Positions 47,754 through 56,441 of a stretch of 64,000 nt of DNA are shown piece after piece. Made by a program: the position numbers and the translations under genes. The notes under the pieces were generated by a model that saw only the letters and a list, made by a program, of their open reading frames with translations, was not told where the DNA came from and did not search any database. Within the stretch, counting starts at the first letter, position 1, and the number at the start of each line of letters is the position of its first letter. Source of the DNA: Halobacillus litoralis. GTDB taxonomy: Bacteria; Bacillota; Bacilli; Bacillales; Halobacillaceae. The stretch spans positions 62,001 to 126,000 of the forward strand of contig NZ_WMEW01000004.1 in the NCBI RefSeq assembly GCF_009856355.1, given 5' to 3'.

Positions 47754-48269
47754 TCAGTCCAGCAGCCCTTCTATTGGATCGATGATGATGGTTTTTTCCA
47801 TTGGGTCCACCTTTTTTACAACCGGTTCTATATATGGGATTAAAAGATCTTTGCTTCCCTTCCGTTTAACGACCCACACGTCGTTCGCTCCCGGCGTCAA
47901 AATCTCTTTTATCACACCGAGTTCCTCGCCTGATTCAAGGTAGACAGTACATCCGATAACCTCATGAAAATAAAATTCATGATCGCCGAGCTCTTCCTGT
48001 TCTTCTTCGGAAACCATCAGGGTTACATTCTTCAGTGGTTCGACATCATTGATAGATGGTAGATCCTCAAAACTGATCAGGTCGAATCCTTTATGGATCC
48101 GATGACTGCGGACGACCAAAGTCTTTGTTTCCTTTTTATCATCCACCCAATACAAAAGCTGCCCGGGTTGGAAGCGTTCCTCGAAATCCGTGATCCGATG
48201 AACTTTAACTTCTCCTTTTATGCCGTGTGTGTTAATAATTTTTCCGACATTAAACATTTGTCTATCCAT
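47754..48269 (-). CDS. rimM: 16S rRNA processing protein RimM
   Basis: Helps mature the 30S head and binds S19. The N-terminal RimM barrel ([20 protein letters not shown]) and C-terminal PRC barrel ([24 protein letters not shown]) are intact in 171 residues. GAGGT before ATG at 48269 decides the start; the frame is open 29 codons further. It lies 4 nt after ylqD and 1 nt ahead of trmD. Confidence 0.97.
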   Translation of the reverse strand: MDRQMFNVGKIINTHGIKGEVKVHRITDFEERFQPGQLLYWVDDKKETKTLVVRSHRIHKGFDLISFEDLPSINDVEPLKNVTLMVSEEEQEELGDHEFYFHEVIGCTVYLESGEELGVIKEILTPGANDVWVVKRKGSKDLLIPYIEPVVKKVDPMEKTIIIDPIEGLLD

Positions 48270-48273
48270 GTTA

Positions 48274-48660
48274 TTACCTCGCTCGTATGACTTTTCCATC
48301 CTTAATGACAATCTGGCGGTCCTGGACAATATCCTCCCACCTGTCACCTTCTTCAATCGTGATCAGAGTATCGACTTCATCCGTCTCCAGCTCACTTCCA
48401 TCCGGAAGGATATCGAGCTGTTTCCGCTGGTACTCTATCCACCTGAGCTGATCTTTCCTGCGGCTGATTTCGCGGGAAAACCTCCGCTCTACTTCCTGTT
48501 TGGATACGCCGGGTTTGCGCTCCAGTTTTTTCTGTTCAAAAGCAAGCTGCCGGCATTCTTCGTCAAGCTGGCGCTCCCTCTGACTGAACCGCTCCTTAAG
48601 CTCGGCCCGGCTGGAATCTGTCAGGACTTGTTTGACAGGTACTTTTCTGATGATCTGCAT
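48274..48660 (-). CDS. ylqD: YlqD family protein
   Basis: Conserved Bacilli protein of unknown function between khpA and rimM. The 128 residues start MQIIRKVPVKQVLTDSSR, followed by a long charged coiled coil (about 15-80, Arg/Glu/Gln-rich) and a small beta-rich end (ITIEEGDRWEDIVQDRQIVIKDGKVI). Residence in this ribosome-maturation cluster suggests, without proving, a role in RNA or ribosome biology. Confidence 0.88.
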   Translation of the reverse strand: MQIIRKVPVKQVLTDSSRAELKERFSQRERQLDEECRQLAFEQKKLERKPGVSKQEVERRFSREISRRKDQLRWIEYQRKQLDILPDGSELETDEVDTLITIEEGDRWEDIVQDRQIVIKDGKVIRAR

Positions 48661-48700
48661 TCTCTGACCGCCTCTCTATCATAAAGATTACATAGTAAAA

Positions 48701-48725
48701 AAGGGAAAGGTTTTCCCTCTCCCTT
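48701..48725 (-). terminator. Hairpin between khpA and ylqD
   Basis: GGGAAA/TTTCCC with an ACC loop can form, or a longer AAGGGA/TCCCTT stem, followed on the minus strand by TTTTTTAC. It starts 2 nt after the khpA stop. It may stop part of the rpsP-khpA transcript before ylqD-rimM-trmD. Confidence 0.75.
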
Positions 48726-48726
48726 C

Positions 48727-48954
48727 TTACATGATATCCAAATAGATTCTTTTATCAGAATCAGAGCCTGCCGCATACACGACAGTTCGAATCGCTTTCG
48801 CAATCCGCCCGTTTTTTCCGATCACCTTCCCGACATCATCCGGATGGACGGAAAGATGATACACCGTTTTGTGCTCTTCTTCTTTCACATCCACCTTGAT
48901 GTCATCAGGATGATCGACAAGCGGAGTGACGATCGTTTCGATTAAGGCTTTCAT
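48727..48954 (-). CDS. khpA: RNA-binding KH-domain protein KhpA (YlqC)
   Basis: Small KH protein; in Gram-positives KhpA pairs with KhpB to bind RNAs and affect cell division. The 75 residues contain one KH domain with the GxxG loop in VIGKNGRIAKAIRTVVYAA. It follows rpsP by 18 nt in the usual order. Normal length. Confidence 0.95.
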   Translation of the reverse strand: MKALIETIVTPLVDHPDDIKVDVKEEEHKTVYHLSVHPDDVGKVIGKNGRIAKAIRTVVYAAGSDSDKRIYLDIM

Positions 48955-48972
48955 GATATCACCACTAATTTA

Positions 48973-49242
48973 TTATTGGTTTTTCTTATCGTGGAACTGC
49001 TTCATGATGCCTTCGTTAGAGAATAGGTTACGCACTGTATCGCTCGGCTTCGCACCGTTGGACATCCAGTCGATTGCTTTATCAGCATCGATTTTAACCT
49101 CAACTGGGTTAACAACCGGGTTATATGTTCCAATCTGCTCGATGATGCGGCCATCACGAGGAGAGCGAGAGTCTGCAACTACTACACGATAAAATGGGTT
49201 ACGCTTAGATCCCATACGTTTTAGGCGAATTTTTACTGCCAT
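48973..49242 (-). CDS. rpsP: 30S ribosomal protein S16
   Basis: Ribosomal protein needed for 30S assembly. The 89 residues begin [19 protein letters not shown], the S16 signature. A strong TTGGAGG precedes the ATG at 49242. A promoter lies in the 90-nt gap from ffh, so rpsP can be made independently of the SRP genes. Confidence 0.98.
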   Translation of the reverse strand: MAVKIRLKRMGSKRNPFYRVVVADSRSPRDGRIIEQIGTYNPVVNPVEVKIDADKAIDWMSNGAKPSDTVRNLFSNEGIMKQFHDKKNQ

Positions 49243-49292
49243 ATTTAACAACCTCCAAAATTTCTTTAATTAATTGTTTCACACAGAATTAG

Positions 49293-49321
49293 ATTTTAGC
49301 AGAACTTCAAGGGTGTGTAAA
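49293..49321 (-). promoter_or_regulatory. SigA promoter of rpsP
   Basis: Minus-strand TTTACA (49316-49321), 17-bp spacer, TAAAAT (49293-49298); the -35 box sits 11 nt past the ffh stop. Confidence 0.75.
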
Positions 49322-49332
49322 GGTTTTTTCCA

Positions 49333-50673
49333 TTACATAAACGGAAATTTCATTCCGCGGCCTTTTTTCCCTTTGGTATTGCTCATCTGCTTCATCATTT
49401 TCTTCATTTCTTCAAACTGTTTCAAAAGACGGTTCACTTCTGAAACAGAGGTACCTGACCCTTTGGCGATCCGTTTTTTACGTCCCGCATTCATCAATGA
49501 TGGATCCTGACGCTCATGCTTGGTCATAGACTGAATAATTGCTTCAACATGGACGATCTGCTTGTCGTCAAAGGAAACATTCTGCAGCCCCTTCATCTTG
49601 TTGGCCCCGGGTATCATGTTCAGGATCTCGTCCAGCGGCCCCATGTTTTTCACCTGCTCCATCTGCTCAAGGAAATCCTCGAACGTGAAAGAAGCGTTCC
49701 TCATTTTCGATTCCAGCTCTTTGGCCTGTTTCTCATCGACCTGGGTCTGAGCCTTCTCAATTAGAGTAAGGACATCTCCCATACCGAGAATACGGGAGGC
49801 CATACGTTCCGGGTGGAAAACTTCAAGCTGATCCAGCTTTTCTCCCATACCCGCAAATTTGATCGGTTTACCAGTTACAGCCTTAATAGACAGAGCAGCA
49901 CCGCCGCGGGTGTCCCCATCAAGCTTCGTCAACAGGACACCGCTGACATCCAGCTGTTCATCAAAGCTTTCCGCTACGTTGACCGCATCCTGTCCCGTCA
50001 TGGAGTCGACCACAAGGAAGATTTCATCCGGGTTGACCGCATCTTTAATCTGCTGCAGTTCTCCCATCAGATCACCGTCGATATGAAGCCGACCGGCGGT
50101 ATCAATCAGAACATAATCATGATGTTCTTCTTTCGCTCTGGCCACCGCATTGCGTGCAATATCTACGGGGTCCGCATCTGTTCCCTCCGCATGAACCGGC
50201 ATACTCAACTGTTTACCGAGCGTTTCCAGCTGTTGGATGGCGGCTGGACGATAGACGTCGGCGGCTGCCAGCATCGGATTGCGGTTGTAACTCTTCCGGA
50301 GAAGGTTGGCCAGCTTTCCCGTCGTCGTCGTTTTACCGGCCCCCTGGAGACCGACCATCATAATGACGGTTGGCGGGCGCTTGGCCACGGCAATTTTGCT
50401 CTCATTGCCGCCCATAAGCTCAGTCAGCTCTTCTTTCACGACCTTGATGACCTGCTGGCCCGGGGTCAGACTATCCATAACTTCCTGGCCGACAGCCCGT
50501 TCACGAATGCGTTTGACAAAATCCTTCACTACTTTGAAGTTAACATCGGCCTCGAGGAGGGCGAGACGGACTTCCCGCGTCATCTCTTTTACGTCTTGTT
50601 CGGTTACCTTCCCTTTGCCTTTGATTTTTTTAATCGTTTCCTGCAAACGGTCGGATAAACCTTCAAATGCCAT
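49333..50673 (-). CDS. ffh: Signal recognition particle protein Ffh
   Basis: GTPase of the signal recognition particle; binds 4.5S/scRNA and nascent signal peptides. The NG domain has G1 GLQGAGKTTTTGKLAN, DVYRPAAIQQLETLG, DTAGRLHIDGDL and TKLDGDTRGG. The C-terminal M domain is Met/Lys-rich and ends in a basic tail with KGSGTSVSEVNRLLKQF (RNA-binding). The 446 residues are normal. It follows ylxM by 13 nt; the partner FtsY is the next gene upstream. Confidence 0.98.
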   Translation of the reverse strand: MAFEGLSDRLQETIKKIKGKGKVTEQDVKEMTREVRLALLEADVNFKVVKDFVKRIRERAVGQEVMDSLTPGQQVIKVVKEELTELMGGNESKIAVAKRPPTVIMMVGLQGAGKTTTTGKLANLLRKSYNRNPMLAAADVYRPAAIQQLETLGKQLSMPVHAEGTDADPVDIARNAVARAKEEHHDYVLIDTAGRLHIDGDLMGELQQIKDAVNPDEIFLVVDSMTGQDAVNVAESFDEQLDVSGVLLTKLDGDTRGGAALSIKAVTGKPIKFAGMGEKLDQLEVFHPERMASRILGMGDVLTLIEKAQTQVDEKQAKELESKMRNASFTFEDFLEQMEQVKNMGPLDEILNMIPGANKMKGLQNVSFDDKQIVHVEAIIQSMTKHERQDPSLMNAGRKKRIAKGSGTSVSEVNRLLKQFEEMKKMMKQMSNTKGKKGRGMKFPFM

Positions 50674-50686
50674 CGAAGAAACCCTC

Positions 50687-51016
50687 CTATTCTAAATCTT
50701 GTAGTTGTTCGAGCCAGACGGCAGTATGCCTGGGAAGCTCCTGTTTGTCAACAGCTGCTTCCATTTCCGCTATCACCTGCTGGCGTTTTTGGAATTTTTC
50801 ATATAAATGAAGCTTTTTTTCATATTCTTCAAGCATGGTTTCCGTCCGGCGGATATTATCATACACCGCTTGACGGGATACATCAAAGGTCTCGGATATT
50901 TCACCAAGAGAATAATCTTCGAGATAATACAACTCCATATAATTTCTCTGTTTAGGAGTCAGCAACGATTGGTAGAAATCGAATAGGTAATTGATCCTTG
51001 TCGTCTTTTCAAGCAC
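50687..51016 (-). CDS. ylxM: YlxM/p13 family helix-turn-helix protein
   Basis: The 109 residues have a sigma-region-4-like helix-turn-helix ([22 protein letters not shown], then [16 protein letters not shown]) and a coiled C-terminus. The family (UPF0122) is found next to ffh and its streptococcal member is linked to SRP function. It probably binds nucleic acid or Ffh; no direct role can be read here. First gene of the ylxM-ffh unit. Confidence 0.93.
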   Translation of the reverse strand: MLEKTTRINYLFDFYQSLLTPKQRNYMELYYLEDYSLGEISETFDVSRQAVYDNIRRTETMLEEYEKKLHLYEKFQKRQQVIAEMEAAVDKQELPRHTAVWLEQLQDLE

Positions 51017-51058
51017 GCTTGAAGCACTCCTTGTTAAGTGAAATACCTTTACACATAA

Positions 51059-51087
51059 ATATTAACGGGCATGTCCCTGTGTGTCAA
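51059..51087 (-). promoter_or_regulatory. SigA promoter of ylxM-ffh
   Basis: TTGACA (51082-51087), 17-bp spacer, TAATAT (51059-51064) on the minus strand, in the 89-nt ftsY-ylxM gap. Confidence 0.85.
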
Positions 51088-51105
51088 GGTATACAACGTA
51101 TTTTC

Positions 51106-52416
51106 TTATTCCTCTTCATACTCCTCAATCATTTCTGCGAACAAGCCATATACAAAGGCGTGGGCATCAAACGTTTCCAGATCGGTCACTTTCTCCCCGA
51201 GCCCCACGAGCTTCACCGGGATTTCCAGTTCATTCCGGATAGCCAGAACAATACCGCCTTTCGCTGTTCCATCAAGCTTCGACAAGACAATCCCTGATAC
51301 ATCTGTTACTTCTGCGAAAGTTTTTGCCTGACTCATGGCATTCTGACCGGTTGTTGCATCCAGAACGAGCAGAACCTCGTGAGGGGCACCAGGAACCTCC
51401 CGTTCAATGACCCGCTTCACCTTGGAGAGTTCGTTCATTAGATTGACTTTATTCTGCAGGCGGCCGGCCGTATCACAAATCAACACATCCGCGCCGCGTG
51501 ATTTAGCCGCCTTGATGCCATCGTAAACCACCGCAGCCGGGTCACTGCCTTCCGAATGTTTGGTAACGTTGACTCCCACTCTGTTCCCCCACTCTTCCAG
51601 CTGTTCAATTGCACCGGCTCTAAATGTGTCACCGGCAGCAAGCGTGACATTCTTCCCTTCGGATTTCAAACGGTGGGCGAGTTTCCCGATGGTAGTCGTT
51701 TTCCCAACACCGTTGACTCCGACAAACAGGTACACCGTCAGACCATCCGGGTTTTCCGCCAGGCCTTCTACTTCCCCGGCATCCTCATCTCCATAATAAA
51801 TGTCTACCAGTTTTTCGGAAATGATTTCCTTGACTTTCTGAGGGTCCTGGACGTTTCGGCGTTTCACTTCCATCTCAAGTTCTTCAATCATTTCCATGAC
51901 GGTCGTGACTCCGACGTCAGCTGAAATCAGCACTTCTTCCAGTTCTTCAAAGAAATCCTCATCGACGGTACGATAGCGGGCAACAAGGTCATTGATTTTA
52001 CTTGAGAAGGAATTTCTCGTTTTGGCCAGTCCTTTTTTGAACTTGGAAGCGATGGTTTCTTTCTCATCCTCATCCTCTTCCTGTACCTCGCCCTCTACTG
52101 CTGCCGGTATGCTGTCGTCCGCTTCGTCTTCCCCATGAATCCCGGCTTCGGATTCCACTTCCTCTTCCTTATCGTCCTCTTCTGTCCCGGATACATCAGA
52201 ATCAACCGCTTCTTCCGCAGCAGGTTCCTCGGTCATGGGCGGCTCCTCGTTTTCCGGGAGAGATGTGGAGACTTCCGGCGAAACCTCCTCATCCGAATGG
52301 TCTGAAGGAACAGAGCCATCTTCTTCTGCCTGTTCATCAACCGCAGGACCCTTCCCTTCTTCCTCCACATCCTGTCCTTTTACGAATTTATCTTTCAGCT
52401 TCTTGAAAAAACTCAT
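51106..52416 (-). CDS. ftsY: SRP receptor FtsY
   Basis: Membrane-associated GTPase that receives SRP-ribosome complexes. The 436 residues start MSFFKKLKDKFVKGQD, an amphipathic basic membrane anchor, then a very acidic A domain (about 18-125, mostly Glu, Asp, Pro, Ser), then the NG domain: GVNGVGKTTTIGKLAHRL, DTFRAGAIEQLEEWG, DTAGRLQNKVNL, SKLDGTAKGG. The A domain is much longer than in B. subtilis FtsY (329 residues) and recalls proteins of salt-adapted bacteria. It follows smc by 13 nt. Confidence 0.97.
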   Translation of the reverse strand: MSFFKKLKDKFVKGQDVEEEGKGPAVDEQAEEDGSVPSDHSDEEVSPEVSTSLPENEEPPMTEEPAAEEAVDSDVSGTEEDDKEEEVESEAGIHGEDEADDSIPAAVEGEVQEEDEDEKETIASKFKKGLAKTRNSFSSKINDLVARYRTVDEDFFEELEEVLISADVGVTTVMEMIEELEMEVKRRNVQDPQKVKEIISEKLVDIYYGDEDAGEVEGLAENPDGLTVYLFVGVNGVGKTTTIGKLAHRLKSEGKNVTLAAGDTFRAGAIEQLEEWGNRVGVNVTKHSEGSDPAAVVYDGIKAAKSRGADVLICDTAGRLQNKVNLMNELSKVKRVIEREVPGAPHEVLLVLDATTGQNAMSQAKTFAEVTDVSGIVLSKLDGTAKGGIVLAIRNELEIPVKLVGLGEKVTDLETFDAHAFVYGLFAEMIEEYEEE

Positions 52417-52429
52417 CCAATCTTCCTTT

Positions 52430-55400
52430 CTATGCTTCCAATAATTCAGGTGTTTCTTCCAAACGGACGGAAACCAGTCTGGAAACACCGGATTCCTGCA
52501 TCGTCACTCCATACAGCACATCCGACTCCTCCATCGTTCCCTTCCGGTGGGTAATGACGATAAACTGCGTGTTTCGGCTGAACTCTTTCAGGAACCGGGC
52601 AAACCGGTCCACATTGGCTTCATCAAGAGCCGCTTCCACTTCATCCAGGACACAGAACGGCACCGGCCGGACTCTCAAGATGGAAAACAGGAGAGCAATA
52701 GCTGTCAATGCTCTTTCACCGCCGGATAAAAGACTTAGGTTCTGGAGTTTTTTGCCGGGCGGTTGAGCAACGATATCCACACCGGTTTCCAGCATGTTCC
52801 CAGGATCGGTCAGCTGAAGATCAGCACGGCCGCCTCCGAAGAGCGTACGGAAGACTTCATTAAATTCCGCACGGATTTTCGTGAAGGTATCTTCGAATTT
52901 CCGCTTCATCTCCCCATCCATTTCGTTAATGACGTGATGAAGGGTTGTTTTAGCTTCCAGCAAGTCGTCCTGCTGGCCTTTCAAAAACTCATACCGCTCT
53001 TTAATACGCTCATATTCATCGATGGCTCCAAGGTTCACCGTGCCAAGTTCTTCAATCGACCGTTTAATCAGCTTCACTTTCGTTGCAGCCTGATCGACAT
53101 CCACTACGGTATCGTAATCCCGTTTCGCCTTTTCAAATGTCATCACGTATTCCTCCTGCAGGTACGTGAGAAGGTTATCAAGCTCTACGTCCAGACGGTT
53201 GGCTTTTACTTCCTTCTGCTGAATATCCTGCAGGTAGTTTTGGTGCAGGCGGTTGTGCTCCTTTAGAGATTCGTCCTCTTTCTGCACATCCCCGCTGATA
53301 TCCGACCGTTCTTTGCGGAGAGACTGAATGTCTTCTGAAGCAGCTGCTTTCTCCTGTCCTGCGTTCTTGATCAGCTCTGTTAACTCTTCTTCGGTTTGGT
53401 TGGACTCCACGACTTCCATCAGCTGCTGATAGGAAGCTTTATTCCCGCGAAGTTCCTGCTCGATCAACGCTTTTTCCTCTTCGTAACGGCTGACCTTTTC
53501 CTGTTGGTTATGAACAGCCGATTCCTGTTCCGCAAGCTTGATCTGCAGCTCCTGGCGCCGCTGCTGCAGGGCATCCTCATCTTCCTTTTGTCTGTCCTTT
53601 GCAGCCGTCAGGTCTTCAATCCGCTGCTGGGTCGAGGCAAGTTCTTCTTCCAGATCGGCCAGAGTTTCTGTAAGGGATTGAAGTCTGTCGTCCGCCTGCG
53701 TTCGATCCTGATCAAATTGAGCTTGATCCTGATCGTAAAGATGAAGCTGGCTGTTAACATGGTTCAGCTTCACTTCATTTTCCCTCGCATCGGACTGTTT
53801 TTCATATTCCTTGTTTTTTATGAGAGAGAGCTTTTCTGCATAGGATTCTTTCGCTTGTTCCTGTTCACTTAAGCTCTGCTTCAGCTGCATCACCTTCTGC
53901 TCAACATCCTGCAGCTTTTTCTCGTAATCTCTTATTTTTTCTGTGGTTTCCTGAAGTTCCTTCTCCCGGGTGAACAGCGACTGACCGGACTGTTTTTTCG
54001 CACCGCCTGTCATGGAACCTCCGGGATTGACAACATCCCCTTCGAGAGTGACTACACGGTACTTACGATTTAATACCCGGGCAATCGCATTGGCGTGCTC
54101 CAGCGTTTCTGCCACTACGATATGGCCAAGCAGGTGCTGCACCGCTTTTGCGTAGGCATCCGGCACATCAATCAGTTCAGCCGCGACTCCTACGTAACCA
54201 TCCTGTTGGTTCAGCGAACCGGCACCGGTGACAGAACGGGGCTGGATGGAAGAAAGCGGAAGGAAGGTCGCACGCCCCTTGTGCTGGGTTTTCAACCAGT
54301 GGATCGCCTGTCTCCCAGCTTTTTCATCCTGGACAACAATGTGCTGCGCCTGGGCACCGAGGGCTGTCTCAATGGCTGTCATGTACGCGGACGGAATGTC
54401 AATCAACTCAAGCACGGCCCCTTCAATACCGGAGAGGCGTCCATTCTGCCGGGCTTTCAAAACTTCCCGCACCCCCTGGAAGTAGCCGGAAAAGTCTTCT
54501 TTCATATCCTCCAGCATTTCCTTCTTGGAACGCATCTTTTCGAGATACTGGTACCCTTTATACAGTTTTTCCTGCCATTCCTGATAGGTCTTCTTATTTT
54601 CATCAAGAGCCGCTGCTGCCTCCTGCAGACTGGTTTCGAGCTCTTTACGTTCTGACGTCAGTTGTTCAAGTTCTGCAGTTATTCGGCGGCGGTCAGCCTC
54701 CAGGGTTTCCCTCTCTTCTCTCAGCCCTTGGAATTTCCCGCTCTGGACATCTTTTTTGGTATGCAGTTCAGAAAGCTGTTTTTCCAACAGATGTTTTTCA
54801 TTTCGTTTAGCCGCCTGCTTGTTTAAAAGTTCGATATAATCACTTTTCAAGTCTTCAATCTGCTCTTCCATCTGTTGAAGATCCTGATTGAGCGCCTGAT
54901 TCGTCTCCTTGAGCTCACGTTTGGACTCCCGGCGTTTTTCCCTGGCCTCCTCTAATTTGGAGGTTTCTTCTGATGTCACTGTCTTAAGCGTTTCGAGTTT
55001 ATTTGAAAGTTCCTCATAGGCTTCCTCGAGTTTTGATTTGTTCTCTTCGAAATGTTTATGACGTTCTTTCATCAACTGCTTTTTGCCTTCCAGATTTTCA
55101 AGCTCCCTTGTCAGTTCTACAAGTTTCTCCTGCAGATTTTCCAGGGAATCATCCAGCTGTTGAATGCGGCTCCGTTTCACCTCTACCGATTCCTGACGGG
55201 CAGCAATCTCTGCCTTCAACTCCGCTTCCCCGCTTTTGACTTCTTCGAGCTCTTTCAGAACGACCTGCCAATCCTTATGGAGGCCTTCAATCTGCGTAAT
55301 TAAAAGCGAGATTTCGATGTTCTTTAACTCATCCTTTTTTTCCAAATAGTCTTCTGCAACGGCCGCCTGTTCTTTTAACGGCTCCAGCTGCCCGTCTATT

Positions 55401-55990
55401 TCATGGATAATGTCTTCCACACGGTTTAAATTCTCCTGTGTTTCCGCGAGTTTATATTCGGCTTTTTTCTTCCGTTGTTTATACTTCAGGACACCTGCCG
55501 CTTCTTCAAAAATCGTACGGCGCTCTTCAGCCTTCGAGCTCAGAATTTCCTCGACTTTCCCTTGACTGATAATCGAAAAAGCTTCTCTCCCAAGGCCTGA
55601 ATCCATGAATAAATCGATAATATCCTTCAATCGACATGTTTGATTATTGATATAAAATTCACTCTCACCAGACCGGTACACTCTCCTGGTTACACTGATT
55701 TCCTGATAGTCCAGGGGGAGGGTCTGGTCTTCGTTATCGAGCGTGAGCGTCACTTCTGCCATATTCAGGGCGGAGCGCGACTCACTTCCTGCAAATATAA
55801 TATCTTCCATCTTCGCACCGCGCAGGGAACGGGCCGACTGCTCTCCAAGCACCCAGCGGATGGCGTCTGTTATGTTACTTTTCCCACTGCCGTTCGGTCC
55901 GACCACAGATGTAACGCCTGAAACGAAATCAACGGTCACCCTGTCGGCAAACGATTTAAATCCTATAGTATCCAACTGTTTGAGGAACAT
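52430..55990 (-). CDS. smc: Chromosome partition protein SMC
   Basis: Condensin ATPase that organises the chromosome with ScpA and ScpB. Order in 1186 residues: N-terminal ATPase half with Walker A GPNGSGKSN (about 32), two long coiled coils (about 165-500 and 670-1010), hinge (about 500-660, with GGSMTGG), and C-terminal half with signature LSGGERALTAIALLF and Walker B CVLDEVEAALDEAN. I use the ATG at 55990 (MFLKQLDTIGFKSF), 6 nt after GGAGG; the ATG at 55996 touches the site. The normal upstream neighbour rnc is separated by a plus-strand gene. Confidence 0.98.
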   Translation of the reverse strand: MFLKQLDTIGFKSFADRVTVDFVSGVTSVVGPNGSGKSNITDAIRWVLGEQSARSLRGAKMEDIIFAGSESRSALNMAEVTLTLDNEDQTLPLDYQEISVTRRVYRSGESEFYINNQTCRLKDIIDLFMDSGLGREAFSIISQGKVEEILSSKAEERRTIFEEAAGVLKYKQRKKKAEYKLAETQENLNRVEDIIHEIDGQLEPLKEQAAVAEDYLEKKDELKNIEISLLITQIEGLHKDWQVVLKELEEVKSGEAELKAEIAARQESVEVKRSRIQQLDDSLENLQEKLVELTRELENLEGKKQLMKERHKHFEENKSKLEEAYEELSNKLETLKTVTSEETSKLEEAREKRRESKRELKETNQALNQDLQQMEEQIEDLKSDYIELLNKQAAKRNEKHLLEKQLSELHTKKDVQSGKFQGLREERETLEADRRRITAELEQLTSERKELETSLQEAAAALDENKKTYQEWQEKLYKGYQYLEKMRSKKEMLEDMKEDFSGYFQGVREVLKARQNGRLSGIEGAVLELIDIPSAYMTAIETALGAQAQHIVVQDEKAGRQAIHWLKTQHKGRATFLPLSSIQPRSVTGAGSLNQQDGYVGVAAELIDVPDAYAKAVQHLLGHIVVAETLEHANAIARVLNRKYRVVTLEGDVVNPGGSMTGGAKKQSGQSLFTREKELQETTEKIRDYEKKLQDVEQKVMQLKQSLSEQEQAKESYAEKLSLIKNKEYEKQSDARENEVKLNHVNSQLHLYDQDQAQFDQDRTQADDRLQSLTETLADLEEELASTQQRIEDLTAAKDRQKEDEDALQQRRQELQIKLAEQESAVHNQQEKVSRYEEEKALIEQELRGNKASYQQLMEVVESNQTEEELTELIKNAGQEKAAASEDIQSLRKERSDISGDVQKEDESLKEHNRLHQNYLQDIQQKEVKANRLDVELDNLLTYLQEEYVMTFEKAKRDYDTVVDVDQAATKVKLIKRSIEELGTVNLGAIDEYERIKERYEFLKGQQDDLLEAKTTLHHVINEMDGEMKRKFEDTFTKIRAEFNEVFRTLFGGGRADLQLTDPGNMLETGVDIVAQPPGKKLQNLSLLSGGERALTAIALLFSILRVRPVPFCVLDEVEAALDEANVDRFARFLKEFSRNTQFIVITHRKGTMEESDVLYGVTMQESGVSRLVSVRLEETPELLEA

Positions 55991-56023
55991 AGTCATCCTC
56001 CTGTATCTTCACAATCTTTCATT

Positions 56024-56047
56024 CACTCAACTAATATATTTTATCAT
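56024..56047 (-). promoter_or_regulatory. Possible extended -10 promoter of smc
   Basis: Minus-strand TATGATAAAAT (the -10 TAAAAT is 56038-56043, with TG one base ahead) lies about 50 nt before the smc start. No good -35 box is seen. Because the gene before smc is on the other strand, smc needs a promoter here. Confidence 0.5.
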
Positions 56048-56110
56048 AAACGCTTTCCCTACGGTAGGAAGCCTTCAGCGTTCTTTTCCTTCCGTCAAAG
56101 GGTTTCATAA

Positions 56111-56140
56111 TTGGACAAAGTCCTTTATCATATGTAATAA
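56111..56140 (+). promoter_or_regulatory. Probable promoter of the DUF1128 gene
   Basis: Plus-strand TTGGAC (56111-56116), 18-bp spacer, TAATAA (56135-56140), 34 nt before the TTG start and facing away from the smc promoter. Confidence 0.6.
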
Positions 56141-56173
56141 CCGGATATAGTCAGCCGAAGGAGGAATCAGCTT

Positions 56174-56395
56174 TTGAGTTTACAAGAACCAAAACAGGAA
56201 AATCTTGCATTTATGATCGACGATATGGCCGATAAACTGCAGGTGGTCAATCGTTCACTTATGAAGCCGGAGGATTATGATTTAAACAAATATGAAGAAA
56301 TCAAATCCCTCTATGACATTATCAACATGAAGGGCCAACTCAGCGTGTCCGAGATCCAGGCGTTTGTTCAGGAACTCGGACAGTACCGCAGATGA
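56174..56395 (+). CDS. DUF1128 (UPF0435, YfkK-like) protein
   Basis: The only plus-strand gene in the window. It starts at TTG, 8 nt after a consensus AAGGAGGA site. The 73-residue product is acidic and helical: FMIDDMADKLQVVNRSLMKP, then DYDLNKYEEIKSLYDIINMK and a C-terminal helix ending ELGQYRR. This pattern resembles the UPF0435/DUF1128 family, whose B. subtilis member YfkK is of similar size and has no known function. It lies between rnc and smc, which are normally adjacent. Own promoter and a shared terminator make it an independent unit. Confidence 0.85.
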   Translation: MSLQEPKQENLAFMIDDMADKLQVVNRSLMKPEDYDLNKYEEIKSLYDIINMKGQLSVSEIQAFVQELGQYRR

Positions 56396-56397
56396 GA

Positions 56398-56441
56398 AAA
56401 AGGACCGTCCTCAGCCGCTGAAGGCTGGTGACGGTCCTTTT
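56398..56441. terminator. Bidirectional terminator between DUF1128 gene and rnc
   Basis: 12-bp arms AAAAGGACCGTC/GACGGTCCTTTT with an inner CAGCC/GGCTG stem, T run on both strands. It serves convergent transcription from the plus-strand gene and from rnc; the last base overlaps the rnc stop codon. Confidence 0.93.
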
